Source: Hyphomonadaceae bacterium (GTDB taxonomy: Bacteria; Pseudomonadota; Alphaproteobacteria; Caulobacterales; Hyphomonadaceae). Taken from it: DNA of 64,000 nt. Location of the stretch: assembly GCA_022844345.1 (NCBI GenBank), contig JALHLU010000005.1, positions 196,072 to 260,071 of the forward strand, read 5' to 3'. A program made the translations under genes and the position numbers. Positions 25,703 through 34,197 of this stretch are shown piece by piece. A model generated the notes under the pieces. It did not search any database, was not told where the DNA came from, and saw only the letters and a program-made list of their open reading frames with translations. Numbering within the stretch: the stretch's first letter is position 1; the number at the start of each line of letters is the position of its first letter.

Positions 25703-26746
25703 ATGAAACTCCGCGCATCAATGATCGCCATCGGACTGGCGGCGTTCGCTGCGCCTGCGCTGGCGCAGGTCAACAGCTATTCGGCCGACGCCTACGCGAA
25801 GCCGAACTATGAGGGATACGTGCCGCCAAAGAACGGCTTTGGCCAGCCGGACATCGCTGGCGTGTGGAGCAATGCGACCACCACGCCGGTGGAACGGCCA
25901 AAGGAGTACACCAGCCTCACCCTCACCGAAGAACAGGCCGCGAGCGTCCAGGGCCGCGCGGAAAACTATCGCCGCGCAGGCGATGCGCCGACCGATCCGG
26001 CCGTTGGCGCGCCGACCGACCGCAACACAAACCTCGGCTACAACCGTTTCTGGACTGATCCTGGCACCCAGGTGATGCGCGTTCGCGGCGAGCCGCGCTC
26101 GTCCATCCTGACGACGCCGGACGGCCGCATCCCCGCCCGCAAGCAAGGCGCGCCGCCGCCGCCCAAGCGGCGCGTGGCCACCACCAGCGAGGTCAGCGCA
26201 GAGGCTGGCGCGAATGACGGCCCGGAGTCTCGCGGCCTGCCCGAGCGCTGCATCTTCATGCCGACGACAGCAGGCGCCGTGATGCGGCCGGTGCTGTACA
26301 ACAACAATTACCAGATCGCGCAGGGAAGCGATTCCGTCGCCATCTGGGTCGAGATGATCCACGACATCCGCATCATCCGCATCGGCGCGAAGCACAATCA
26401 GGGTTCGGCGATGATCCGGCCGTGGCTGGGCGACGCGATCGGCTGGTATGAGGGCAATTCGCTGGTGGTCGAGACCATCAACTACCACCCGTTCCAGGAA
26501 CTGTATGGTGCGTCCGACGATGTGAAAGTCACCGAGCGTTTCACGCGCGTCGCCGACAACCGCCTGCTCTATCAGTTCTCCATCGACGACCCCATAACTT
26601 GGGATGCGCCATGGGGCGGGGAGTATGAGTTCTGGGCTTCGGAAGGCATCTACGAATACGCCTGCCACGAGGGCAATCACGGCATGCTCGGCATTCTCGA
26701 AGGCGCCCGCGCGCTGGAGCGCCGCGAGGACGAAACCGCCAAGTAG
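25703..26746 (+). CDS. Secreted protein encoded after the PQQ dehydrogenase, function unknown
   Basis: 347 residues with a clear signal peptide (cut after APALAQ). The mature protein contains GQPDIAGVWSNATTTPVERP near the N-terminus, LPERCIFMPTTAG, YNNNYQIAQGSDSVAIWVEMIHDIRIIRIG, WLGDAIGWYEGNSLVVETINYHP and a His/Glu end (YEYACHEGNHGMLGILEGAR). Proteins with this pattern are common in oligotrophic proteobacteria and carry no assigned activity. AGGAGG lies just before ATG 25703, and the longer frame from 25427 overlaps the dehydrogenase. It is probably a periplasmic partner of, or substrate-linked to, the dehydrogenase. Confidence 0.75.
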   Translation: MKLRASMIAIGLAAFAAPALAQVNSYSADAYAKPNYEGYVPPKNGFGQPDIAGVWSNATTTPVERPKEYTSLTLTEEQAASVQGRAENYRRAGDAPTDPAVGAPTDRNTNLGYNRFWTDPGTQVMRVRGEPRSSILTTPDGRIPARKQGAPPPPKRRVATTSEVSAEAGANDGPESRGLPERCIFMPTTAGAVMRPVLYNNNYQIAQGSDSVAIWVEMIHDIRIIRIGAKHNQGSAMIRPWLGDAIGWYEGNSLVVETINYHPFQELYGASDDVKVTERFTRVADNRLLYQFSIDDPITWDAPWGGEYEFWASEGIYEYACHEGNHGMLGILEGARALERREDETAK

Positions 26747-26793
26747 TCAGAGAATCGCGCCGGGCTCCCGAGAAAAGCCGGTTGCGAAACCTG

Positions 26794-26824
26794 AAGGGCG
26801 CCGCTCGCTCCGGCGCCCTTTTCT
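26794..26824 (+). terminator. Rho-independent terminator after the PQQ operon
   Basis: AAGGGCGCCG (26794-26803) pairs perfectly with CGGCGCCCTT (26811-26820) around a 7-base loop, then TTCTTG. It lies 53 bases before the stop of the convergent peptidase gene. Confidence 0.9.
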
Positions 26825-26876
26825 TGTGCCCGTCCAAGCGGGATGTGCCGCTCCACAAAAGGAGAGCAAAATCGCC

Positions 26877-29039
26877 TTACTTCCCGTCCATCAGCTTGCG
26901 CGCCAGATAGGTGAACTCCAGCGCCGTGCGGCGGGCCGCTTCGCGCTGGTTCGCCGCCGCCGAGTGGCCGCCGTCGATGTTCTCGTAATAGAGGAACGGC
27001 TTGCCGGTTTCCTCGAGCCGCTTGGCCATCTTGCGAGCGTGGCCCGGATGCACGCGGTCATCCTTGGTCGACGTCTCGAAGTAGATCTCCGGATATGTCT
27101 TCGCCGGATCGATATTGTGATAGGGCGAGGTCTTCTCGAGGAAGGCGCGCTCTTCGGGAACGGCTGGATCACCATACTCGTCCATCCATGACGCGCCCGC
27201 GAGCAGCAGGTTGTAGCGCAGCATGTCGAGCAGCGGCACCTGGCAGACGATCGCCCTGAACAGGTCCGGGCGCTGCGTGTACATCACGCCCATCAGCAGC
27301 CCGCCATTCGAGCCGCCCATCGCGCCGAGCTTTTCCTTCGATGTGATGCCGTGGTCGATCAGGTCTTCAGCCACCGCGATGAAGTCGTCATAGACGACCT
27401 GCCGTTTCGTCTTGAGGCCGGCCTGGTGCCATGCGGGGCCGAACTCGCCGCCGCCGCGGATGTTGGCCATCACATAGACGCCGCCCTGCTCCAGCCACAG
27501 CTTGCCGACCGTGCCGGAATATCCCGGCGTCTGGCTGACCTGGAAGCCGCCATAGCCATAGACCAGCGTGGGGTTACTGCCGTCGTTCGCGATGCCCTTC
27601 TTGTGGACCACGAAATACGGAACCTTCGTGCCGTCGCTCGATGTCGCCTCGCGCTGATGCACCACATAGGGCGAGGCGTCGAACCAGGCTGGAAGCTGGC
27701 GCAGCTGGTTCACCTCGCCCGTGCCTGAGTCATACGTGTACAGCGTGTCCGGCGAGAGATAGCCCTCGTATCCGAGGAAGGCCGTTGTCTCCTTCGCGTC
27801 GGCGAAGATCACGCCCGCCGATCCATTCGGCGGCAGCGGCAAGTCCTTCGACATCCAGTTCATGCCTGATTTCGTGTAGGCCATCACCTTCACGGCGACA
27901 TTGTCCGAGATATTGACCAGCACGTTGTTCTTCGTGATGCCGACACCCTGCAGCGCCTGTTTGGACGTGGGACGGAAGACAAGCTCGACACGCGGCAGCT
28001 TGCCCTCGGCGAGGAACCCGCTCCACGAGAAGCCGACAAGATCGCCCGCCACGAACTGGCCCTGGCCTGCTGGCGCCCAGTCTTCTTCCAGCGTCAGCAG
28101 CAGCGTGTCGGCGAATACGCCCTGCGGCGTCGCCTTCTTCGGGATCGGCAGCGGCATCGCCTTGTCGCCTGCGCCGAAGATGAAATAAGTCGACGTGAAG
28201 AACGTCTCGGCCTGCACGGCGCCAAACCATTCCTGGCCATGCTCGTCCTCGAAGGACAGCGGCCACACGCCGACATTTTCCTTGGTTCCTCGGAACAGTT
28301 CCTGCGCCTGCGCCTGCGCCTGCCCGCGCGCGAGGCGCTTCACGATGAACGGATAGCCGCTCTCGGTCAGCGTATCGGCTCCCCAGTCGGTCGAGATCAG
28401 CAGCGCGTCCTTGCTCTCCCACGCGAAGGAGCTCTTGGCCTCGGGGATATCGAAGCCTCCGGCGACAAAGCCAGCCTTCGCGCCGCCGTCCGCGATGGAG
28501 TATTCGCGCACGCGCACTGCATCCTTGCCGCCATCGGACAGCGACAGCAGGCAATCTGTCTGTTCCGGCGGCCGGCACTGCACGCCCTTGTAGACCCAGT
28601 TGGCGCCTTCGGCCTTCGCCAGCGCGTCGACATCGAGCAGCGTTTCCCATTCAGGGCTAGCGCCAGCATAGCTCGCCAGCGTCTGGCGCCGCCACAGGCC
28701 GCGCTCATGCGCCTCGTCCTGCCAGAAATTGTAGACATGGCCCTGGCGGATCGAGCCATAGGGGATGCGCTCCTTCGAGGTCGAGATCGCCAGCGCGGCG
28801 TCATAATATCCCTTGAAGCGCGGATCGCCCTCCAGCACGGCCAGCGAGCGTTCGTTCTGAGCACGCACCCACGCCAGCGCCTGTTCCCCCTCAACCTCTT
28901 CCAGCCAGAGATGCGCCTCCGAATTGGGGTCGAGCGCGCTGGCCGTGGCTGAGGGAGTATCTGTCGTCACTGTTGTCGCCTCCTGGGATGCGCATGCCGC
29001 CAGCACGGCCATCGCCACACCCATCAATATAGTGCGCAT
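26877..29039 (-). CDS. Prolyl oligopeptidase family serine peptidase (S9A), lipoprotein
   Basis: A 720-residue peptidase that would cleave short proline-containing peptides. The signal ends LAAC (Cys at residue 16), so it is lipid-anchored in the envelope. An N-terminal propeller domain (about 40-440) precedes the alpha/beta-hydrolase domain with YGYGGFQVSQ, NIRGGGEFGPAWHQAG, the nucleophile Ser in AMGGSNGGLLMG, the Asp in TSTKDDRVHPGHARKMA and the His in NIDGGHSAAAN. The catalytic triad is complete. Divergent from the small cytochrome c gene. Confidence 0.93.
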   Translation of the reverse strand: MRTILMGVAMAVLAACASQEATTVTTDTPSATASALDPNSEAHLWLEEVEGEQALAWVRAQNERSLAVLEGDPRFKGYYDAALAISTSKERIPYGSIRQGHVYNFWQDEAHERGLWRRQTLASYAGASPEWETLLDVDALAKAEGANWVYKGVQCRPPEQTDCLLSLSDGGKDAVRVREYSIADGGAKAGFVAGGFDIPEAKSSFAWESKDALLISTDWGADTLTESGYPFIVKRLARGQAQAQAQELFRGTKENVGVWPLSFEDEHGQEWFGAVQAETFFTSTYFIFGAGDKAMPLPIPKKATPQGVFADTLLLTLEEDWAPAGQGQFVAGDLVGFSWSGFLAEGKLPRVELVFRPTSKQALQGVGITKNNVLVNISDNVAVKVMAYTKSGMNWMSKDLPLPPNGSAGVIFADAKETTAFLGYEGYLSPDTLYTYDSGTGEVNQLRQLPAWFDASPYVVHQREATSSDGTKVPYFVVHKKGIANDGSNPTLVYGYGGFQVSQTPGYSGTVGKLWLEQGGVYVMANIRGGGEFGPAWHQAGLKTKRQVVYDDFIAVAEDLIDHGITSKEKLGAMGGSNGGLLMGVMYTQRPDLFRAIVCQVPLLDMLRYNLLLAGASWMDEYGDPAVPEERAFLEKTSPYHNIDPAKTYPEIYFETSTKDDRVHPGHARKMAKRLEETGKPFLYYENIDGGHSAAANQREAARRTALEFTYLARKLMDGK

Positions 29040-29167
29040 GCGTATCCCCTGTTTTCCGGGCAGGAAGGGTTAGCAGCCCCGAACGCCGCTGCAACCCAAT
29101 TGACGCGCATCAAGTCTCCCAGCCGCAACAGGTGGACACTCCGGTTTGGAAAGTCCGGAGCTGCGAC

Positions 29168-29551
29168 ATGGCCCTGCTACGCACTCGCCTTCTCGTTGCC
29201 TGCCTTGCGGCGCTCGCGGTTGCGAGCCCGCTGGCGCTGTCCCAGACGCCCACGCCGCCCGCCACCCCGGCCGACCCCGCCGCCATGCGCGGCCTTGCCT
29301 ATGCCCGGCAGTCCTGCGCCGAATGCCATTCGGTGGAGCCCGGCGCGCCCGGCATGCCCGACGCCAGGGCCCCCAGCTTCACCGCCATTGCGGCGACCCC
29401 GGGCATGACCTCGATGGCGCTCAATGTCTGGTTCAACACCAGCCACCCCAACATGCCGAACCTGATCATCAGGGGGCCGGTGAAGGACGACCTGCTGGCC
29501 TATTTTGACGTGTTGCGCACCGCCGCGAAGGCCGCCCGCGCCCAACACTAG
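29168..29551 (+). CDS. Small secreted c-type cytochrome
   Basis: 127 residues. A signal peptide ends near ASPLALSQ, a Pro/Thr-rich linker follows, then one haem motif QSCAECHSVEPG and a distal Met candidate in SHPNMPNLIIRGP. It would carry electrons in the periplasm. CGGAG sits 7 bases before ATG 29168; the longer frame from 29132 is less likely. dapF follows in 33 bases, although the functions are unrelated. Confidence 0.85.
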   Translation: MALLRTRLLVACLAALAVASPLALSQTPTPPATPADPAAMRGLAYARQSCAECHSVEPGAPGMPDARAPSFTAIAATPGMTSMALNVWFNTSHPNMPNLIIRGPVKDDLLAYFDVLRTAAKAARAQH

Positions 29552-29584
29552 CGCGCCACCCCGCAAGGCCCTAAATCTCTCCGG

Positions 29585-30403
29585 ATGAAATTCTGGAAGA
29601 TGAACGGCGCCGGGAACTCCTTCGTCATTTTTGACGACAGGAAAGGTGCGCTTCATCTCAAGCCCGAGGAAGTGAAGGCGCTGGCCGACCCGAAGACCGG
29701 CGTGGGCGCCGATCAGGTCATCGCCATGGAGACCACCCTCAAGGGCGACGTCTTCATGCGCATCTGGAACAAGGACGGCTCCTCCGCCGAGGCATGCGGC
29801 AACGCCACGCGCTGCGTCGCCTGGCTGGTGATGGAGGAGACGGGCAAGGACAAGGTCATCGTCGAGACGGTCGCCGGCAAGCTGAAGTCCGAACGCCTTG
29901 GGCCCACGAAAATCTCCGTCGACATGGGCTCGCCCCTGCTCAAGTGGGAAGAGATCCCGCTGGCCGAGCGGATGGACACGCGCGGCATCGATCTCAAGAT
30001 CGGGCCGATCGATGCGCCTTACCTGTCGATGCCCGGCGCGGTGAACATGGGCAACCCGCACATCATCTTCTTCGTGCCCGAGCTCGACAAGATCGACGTG
30101 CGCGCCGTCGGCTCGCTGTGCGAGTGGCACCCGCTCTTCCCGCAGGGCGTCAACACCGGCTTCCTCGAAATCATCTCGCGCACCGAAACGCGCCTGCGCA
30201 CATGGGAGCGCAATGCAGGCCAGACGCTCGCCTGCGGCTCCAACAACTGCGCCGCCATCGTCGCCGCCGCCCGCCGCAACCTCACCGGCCGCAAAGCCCT
30301 CGTCCACAACGACGGCGGCGACATCGAGATCGAATGGAGCGAAGCGACCGACCACGTCATCATGACGGGGCCGGTGGAGCTGGAGTATGTGAGCGGGGGG
30401 TGA
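29585..30403 (+). CDS. dapF: Diaminopimelate epimerase
   Basis: DapF interconverts LL- and meso-diaminopimelate, for lysine and peptidoglycan. The 272-residue protein has MNGAGNSFVIFD at the start, the first catalytic Cys in SAEACGNATRCVAW, and the second in QTLACGSNNCAAIVAA with NTGFLEI and TWERNAG before it. The usual CGNGxRC is CGNATRC here, and CGTGACA is CGSNNCA; both cysteines are kept, so activity is expected. ATG 29585 is the only sensible start. A short hairpin (30394-30411) overlaps the stop codon and may end transcription before the TIR island. Confidence 0.92.
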   Translation: MKFWKMNGAGNSFVIFDDRKGALHLKPEEVKALADPKTGVGADQVIAMETTLKGDVFMRIWNKDGSSAEACGNATRCVAWLVMEETGKDKVIVETVAGKLKSERLGPTKISVDMGSPLLKWEEIPLAERMDTRGIDLKIGPIDAPYLSMPGAVNMGNPHIIFFVPELDKIDVRAVGSLCEWHPLFPQGVNTGFLEIISRTETRLRTWERNAGQTLACGSNNCAAIVAAARRNLTGRKALVHNDGGDIEIEWSEATDHVIMTGPVELEYVSGG

Positions 30404-30579
30404 GAACCCCGTTTCAGTGACCACCGCGCGTTGAGATCAACTCGGCAAACCGTCCGCGTAATGAGAAAACTTTTGGCCAACGTTTGACTCCGAGTGTGAA
30501 AAAACATACCGTGAATATAGAGAGAACAATACAGCATTGACTCGATTGCGGATTTCAAGCCAAGCGCTCCGGTGCCGGA

Positions 30580-31539
30580 ATGAAGGTCTTTATTTCCTAC
30601 AGCCACGCCGACGAGCGAGCGGTTGAGCGTCTCAAGACGCACACGGCGATGCTGGCCCGTGAGGGGTTGATCACCTCGTTCTTTGATCGGGATATTCTCG
30701 CCGGCGGACATCTGGATGCTGAGATTTTTGCTCAGCTGGAATCATCGGACGTCTTTCTGGCGATGGTGAGCCCTGACTTTCTTGCTTCAAATTACTGCTA
30801 CGAAAAAGAGATGGAGCGCGCGGTAGAGCTTCATGGCGCAGGCAAGATTCGGATAATTCCGGTGCTCGTGGAGGAGTGTGACTGGAAGTCTTCGCCACTA
30901 GCGAAATTCAAAGGACTTCCAAAAGATGCGAAGCCGATTTCGACGTGGTCGAATGAAAACACTGCGTACCTCAGCATCGTGACTGGGTTACGCGAAGTCG
31001 CCCAAGGCAATCAGCGACCTGTGCCACCGACGAGCCCAGCAACACCCTCAACATCCGCAAGCATAGATATCGGCGCTAAGCCTAAGCCTGCTTACCGAAT
31101 GAAGCGAACGTTCGATAAGATCGACAAGCTCAAGTTTCGCGAAGAGGCGTTCGCCATAGTCCGTGAGTTCTTTCGATCCTCGGTTGCCGAGATAAGCGCG
31201 ATCGACGGAGTTAAAGCGCTTTACCGGCAACTTGGAGACTACTCATTCACCTGCACAGTTATCAACGAAGCCTTTGGACGAGGCGTCGCTCACATCACTG
31301 TCCATATGAGTACCGACCGCGACAGCATGGGCGATATCTATTGGTCCAATCAAGAAAACGCTGAGAGAAACACCGCCAACGGAAGCTGGAATATCGGCCA
31401 CACGGAATACGATCAGCATCTTGAGGGGGGCAACTATTCTGCTTTTGGCGGGGGGCGTGAGCGCGCCTTTGCACCGAAGGCTGCGGCTGAGTCGATGTGG
31501 GATGATTTTATCGAGCGCGCTGGAATTTCTCATGCCTGA
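30580..31539 (+). CDS. TIR-domain protein with unknown C-terminal domain (putative NADase effector)
   Basis: 319 residues. Residues 1-142 are a canonical bacterial TIR domain: MKVFISYSHADERAVERLK, FFDRDILAGG, VFLAMVSPDFLASNYCYEKEMERAVE and IRIIPVLVEECDW. Glu77 in CYEKEM sits where TIR NAD hydrolases keep the catalytic Glu. A Pro/Thr/Ser linker (147-165) leads to an unrecognised domain of ~140 residues with ISAIDGVKALYRQLGDYSFTC. No transmembrane segment. It is the first gene of a tight three-gene operon whose base composition is lower in GC than its flanks. Bacterial TIR proteins often act in abortive-infection anti-phage systems; that role is inference here. Confidence 0.85.
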   Translation: MKVFISYSHADERAVERLKTHTAMLAREGLITSFFDRDILAGGHLDAEIFAQLESSDVFLAMVSPDFLASNYCYEKEMERAVELHGAGKIRIIPVLVEECDWKSSPLAKFKGLPKDAKPISTWSNENTAYLSIVTGLREVAQGNQRPVPPTSPATPSTSASIDIGAKPKPAYRMKRTFDKIDKLKFREEAFAIVREFFRSSVAEISAIDGVKALYRQLGDYSFTCTVINEAFGRGVAHITVHMSTDRDSMGDIYWSNQENAERNTANGSWNIGHTEYDQHLEGGNYSAFGGGRERAFAPKAAAESMWDDFIERAGISHA

Positions 31540-31696
31540 GAAGATTCGATTTCGTTGCAAGAACTGCGGTAAGCGCTTCGAGGCTGAGGCATTAAGCGCA
31601 GACGAAAAGCGTCGAGCTCGCGAGGATCGACAACCGACGAGCGCGATACACTGCCCGGATTGCAAGCGCACCGACATTCGACGTGGTTGGGAGTAG
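31532..31696 (+). CDS. Mini zinc-ribbon protein of the TIR operon
   Basis: 54 residues, overlapping the end of the TIR gene by 8 bases, which implies translational coupling. Two Cys pairs, C9-K-N-C12 and C41-P-D-C44, frame a charged helix (LSADEKRRAREDRQ), the pattern of a zinc ribbon. It starts MPEKIRFRCKNCGKRF and ends IRRGWE. It could bind nucleic acid or protein and may be the sensing or scaffold part of the operon. No named family is recognised beyond zinc-ribbon-like. Confidence 0.75.
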   Translation: MPEKIRFRCKNCGKRFEAEALSADEKRRAREDRQPTSAIHCPDCKRTDIRRGWE

Positions 31697-31697
31697 C

Positions 31698-32324
31698 ATG
31701 ATGAGCGGCGACGCGGACAAAATACATACGACGCGTGCGGACAGTGTTTGGCTTGATACATCTGCGCTGACAATCGCGATTCCTAGCAAGCATGCAGCAG
31801 GTTCCGTGCTGTTTTTCTCCAACACTCGACTCCAACCCTCCCCGTACGCAGTAGCGCTGAGGATCGATAATGTGGAGGAAGACGGCGATCTCGTTGAGTC
31901 GCTAATGTGGCTTGTGGGCGACCCTTGGAATCAGGGCGGCCTTAGCGGCTGCATCGACGGCTGCAGAGACCATCATCTGAATGAAAAGCAGGTATTGGGT
32001 CTGTCTCCGAAGGATTTTAGGACGCGGATAGAACTGGGCATTTCTGCACCAGTCACAGACGGTAGCGAGCTTGGCTGGTCAAACGGCGTCGGCCTTGTTG
32101 CAACAGGCCAGTTCGGATTCCGTCTAGTTGGCGGCGTAAAGAGACAATTCGGACAACCTTTTCCTCGGCTTGTTGACCCAGATAATTGGACTTCGCACGA
32201 CAAGTTTCTCGCTTCCCGCCCCGTGGCGAGAGAATGGATCCGCGATTGGAGGATTGCACTGCGCAAGCCTGATACGAATGATCTGCTGGCGTCGTTCGCC
32301 GTGGCGCGATCAAGCGCTGCTTAG
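31698..32324 (+). CDS. Unknown protein, third gene of the TIR operon
   Basis: 208 residues beginning one base after the zinc-ribbon stop codon (ATG 31698, or ATG 31701) with GGGAG upstream. No signal peptide or membrane helix. Recognisable stretches are RADSVWLDTSALTIAIPSK, LMWLVGDPWNQGGLSGCIDGCRDHH, LGWSNGVGLVATGQFGFRLVGG and a basic C-terminus (VAREWIRDWRIALRKP). No family recognised. The spacing makes a single operon with the TIR and zinc-ribbon genes almost certain. The gene ends 36 bases from the convergent ACT-domain gene. Confidence 0.75.
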   Translation: MMSGDADKIHTTRADSVWLDTSALTIAIPSKHAAGSVLFFSNTRLQPSPYAVALRIDNVEEDGDLVESLMWLVGDPWNQGGLSGCIDGCRDHHLNEKQVLGLSPKDFRTRIELGISAPVTDGSELGWSNGVGLVATGQFGFRLVGGVKRQFGQPFPRLVDPDNWTSHDKFLASRPVAREWIRDWRIALRKPDTNDLLASFAVARSSAA

Positions 32325-32360
32325 AACTCGGCATTGCTGGGCGCGCCAATAGAAGCCCAC

Positions 32361-32870
32361 TCACCCCACCGCCACATCCACCATGATCTCGCCCGAGATC
32401 GCCTCCAGCGCGGCCTGCACCTTTGCCGCTTCGAGCCCCACAGGCAGGCGCAGGTTGGCGGCCATGTGAAAGAGGGGCGCGCCGGAGTGGGCTTCGGAGG
32501 TGAGCCAGGTTTCGAACGTCTCGATGTTGGCGCCGAGGTCGCTGACGGCCTTGGTCACCTGGTTGACGATGCCGGGCCGGTCCTGCCCCACGAGAGAGAA
32601 TTCCAGCGTCTCGCCGGCGGCGCCTGTGCGCGCGCCCGCGGGCGCGATCCGCACCTCAAGCCCCGCCGCATCGACGGCGGAGACGGCCGCGCGCAGCGCT
32701 TCGACCTTGCCCTCCTCCAGCTCGACCAGAACCGAGCCGACATAAAGCCCGCCAAGGCGCGAGAGATGGCTCTCCAGCCAGTTGCCGCCCGCCGACAGCA
32801 CGGCGGCCGCCAGCGCCTTCGTCAGGCCGGGACGGTCGCTGCCTGCAACGCTGAGAACCAGTAACGCCAT
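32361..32870 (-). CDS. Tandem ACT-domain protein (glycine-cleavage-repressor GcvR-like)
   Basis: 169 residues with two ACT domains. The first starts MALLVLSVAGSDRPGLTKALAAAVLSAGGNWLESHLSRLGG, the second LEFSLVGQDRPGIVNQVTKAVSDLGANIETFETW. The DRPG turns are the ligand-binding loops. Two-ACT proteins of this size resemble GcvR or stand-alone amino-acid sensors; the ligand is unknown and no gcv genes are near. GGGGA precedes ATG 32870. Confidence 0.88.
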   Translation of the reverse strand: MALLVLSVAGSDRPGLTKALAAAVLSAGGNWLESHLSRLGGLYVGSVLVELEEGKVEALRAAVSAVDAAGLEVRIAPAGARTGAAGETLEFSLVGQDRPGIVNQVTKAVSDLGANIETFETWLTSEAHSGAPLFHMAANLRLPVGLEAAKVQAALEAISGEIMVDVAVG

Positions 32871-32934
32871 GGGAGATCCCCGGGATGGATGATCCGCCCT
32901 AGATAGGCCAGCGCGCCGCAACGCGCCACCGCCC

Positions 32935-33411
32935 CTACTCCGACATCACTTCCAGCCACACCTGCCGCCAAGGCTGGGTCGCCATCCCGTCCATGTAGAT
33001 CTGAACCACCGCGCCCTTGTGCGCGCCGCCCGTGTGGGTCATGCGATAGCCCTCGGTGATCGCGATGTTGTTGGGCCGCTGCTCGCCCGCGATGTCGGTC
33101 CACTCCCATCCGCCCGAGAGGCAGACCTTCGCCATGTCGTAAAGCGGCGCGATCGCCTTGCCGGCGTCGGCCACGCTCGCCCGGTCCCACAGGCAGACAT
33201 ACTGCCCCATGATCGAATCAACGCTGCATTCGTCCGCCTCGAAGAACGAGATCCCGGTTTCGAAATAGCCGTCCTGGAGCAGTTCGCCGCTTATGCTTTC
33301 GAAGCCATCCTCCACCGCCGAAGCGATGACGGTTTCAAGCGGCGCGCAATCCTGCGCGTGCGCCAGCGGGGCCAGCACAAGCGCAGCTGCGGCCAGCACA
33401 ACGGATTTCAT
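32935..33411 (-). CDS. Secreted protein of unknown function
   Basis: 158 residues with a standard signal peptide (MKSVVLAAAALVLAPLAHAQ). The mature part has six cysteines (QDCAPLE, DECSVDS, YVCLWDR, KVCLSGGWEW among them), suggesting disulfides, and ends QIYMDGMATQPWRQVWLEVM. No family recognised. GGGAAGGG lies upstream of ATG 33411. It lies 64 bases upstream of the ACT-domain gene on the same strand. Confidence 0.75.
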   Translation of the reverse strand: MKSVVLAAAALVLAPLAHAQDCAPLETVIASAVEDGFESISGELLQDGYFETGISFFEADECSVDSIMGQYVCLWDRASVADAGKAIAPLYDMAKVCLSGGWEWTDIAGEQRPNNIAITEGYRMTHTGGAHKGAVVQIYMDGMATQPWRQVWLEVMSE

Positions 33412-34020
33412 GGACACGCCCTTCCCTCCCCAACTATCGCGGGGCCTGGGTACGGACGTCAATCACGTGAAGCAGGCGCTTGCCGCCGCCCGGCGCACGC
33501 AGCGCCGGATTCGGCCGGATAGCCGGGCGGTCCTGCAGAATCTTCCCGCGCGCGCTCAAGCCGCTAGCAACATCCAGCTGTAGGACAGGCGCAATCTCAT
33601 CCCCGCCCTCCATAGCGGGCGTATATTGCGTCCATCGCCTCCGCACGGAGGGCTTCTGCAGAAACCTGTAGAGCGGGGCGATGCGGGCGGGAGCAATCCT
33701 GTTCGCGGGGACGCGGGCCATCCGCGCTTCGGACTATGAACCACGAACTACGGACTTCCATCTGCGGAGCAATCCGCGTCCCCAGCCCTCCATCTCATCC
33801 GGGCGGCAAGACAAGTGAAAAGCGGACGGCGCAGGGCCGGTCCGGCAGCGGCCGCGCATCAGCAACATGAACGCGCGGACGCATTCAAACCCTGACTAAT
33901 CCCCGTTTCGCCCCAATTCGCGCCGCGTCACGGCCCCATTCCACTGCGACAACCTGACACTGCGGAGCACCGGACGACACCGGGCCCGCAAATCCAGGAC
34001 CAGACGTTCAGGGGACCGAC
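33412..34020. other. 609-base intergenic region with an inverted repeat and no recognisable gene
   Basis: Open frames here are short and Arg/Pro-rich. Two copies of GGAGCAATCC (33690-33699, 33766-33775) flank a 10-bp inverted repeat GGGGACGCGG (33707-33716)/CCGCGTCCCC (33774-33783). This could be the remnant of a small mobile or REP-like element, or a long hairpin. The promoter for the downstream small ORF and VWA gene is presumably in the last 100 bases. Confidence 0.4.
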
Positions 34021-34161
34021 GTGCGCCACTCCATCCGCCTCATGCTCACTGCGCTGCTTATCTGCGCCGTGACGTATGCAGCGGCCGGCGCGCCTTCTCC
34101 GTCTTCGGCCGAAGCGGCGGCTCCCGCGCCGGCGGCCAGCTTCGCCCTCCTCCGACACTAG
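34021..34161 (+). CDS. Candidate 46-residue secreted or membrane-anchored peptide
   Basis: A short frame from GTG 34021 to TAG 34161, with CAGGGGA ending 5 bases before the start. It encodes a signal-peptide-like N-terminus (VRHSIRLMLTALLICAVTYA) followed by an Ala/Pro/Ser stretch. It lies 36 bases upstream of the VWA gene on the same strand and could be its leader peptide or a small partner. It is supported only by the ribosome-binding site and the hydrophobic pattern. Confidence 0.4.
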   Translation: MRHSIRLMLTALLICAVTYAAAGAPSPSSAEAAAPAPAASFALLRH

Positions 34162-34197
34162 CGCTGCACCCATCCCTCCATCCTGGGAACCAGGACC

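Noticed and set aside
30394-30411. Hairpin CGGGG/CCCCG overlapping the dapF stop as a firm terminator
   Set aside because: Short 5-bp stem with only TTT after it; mentioned under dapF but not called.
33434-33721. 95-residue minus-strand frame in the 33.4-34.0 kb gap
   Set aside because: Arg/Pro-rich, no ribosome-binding site and no recognisable motif.
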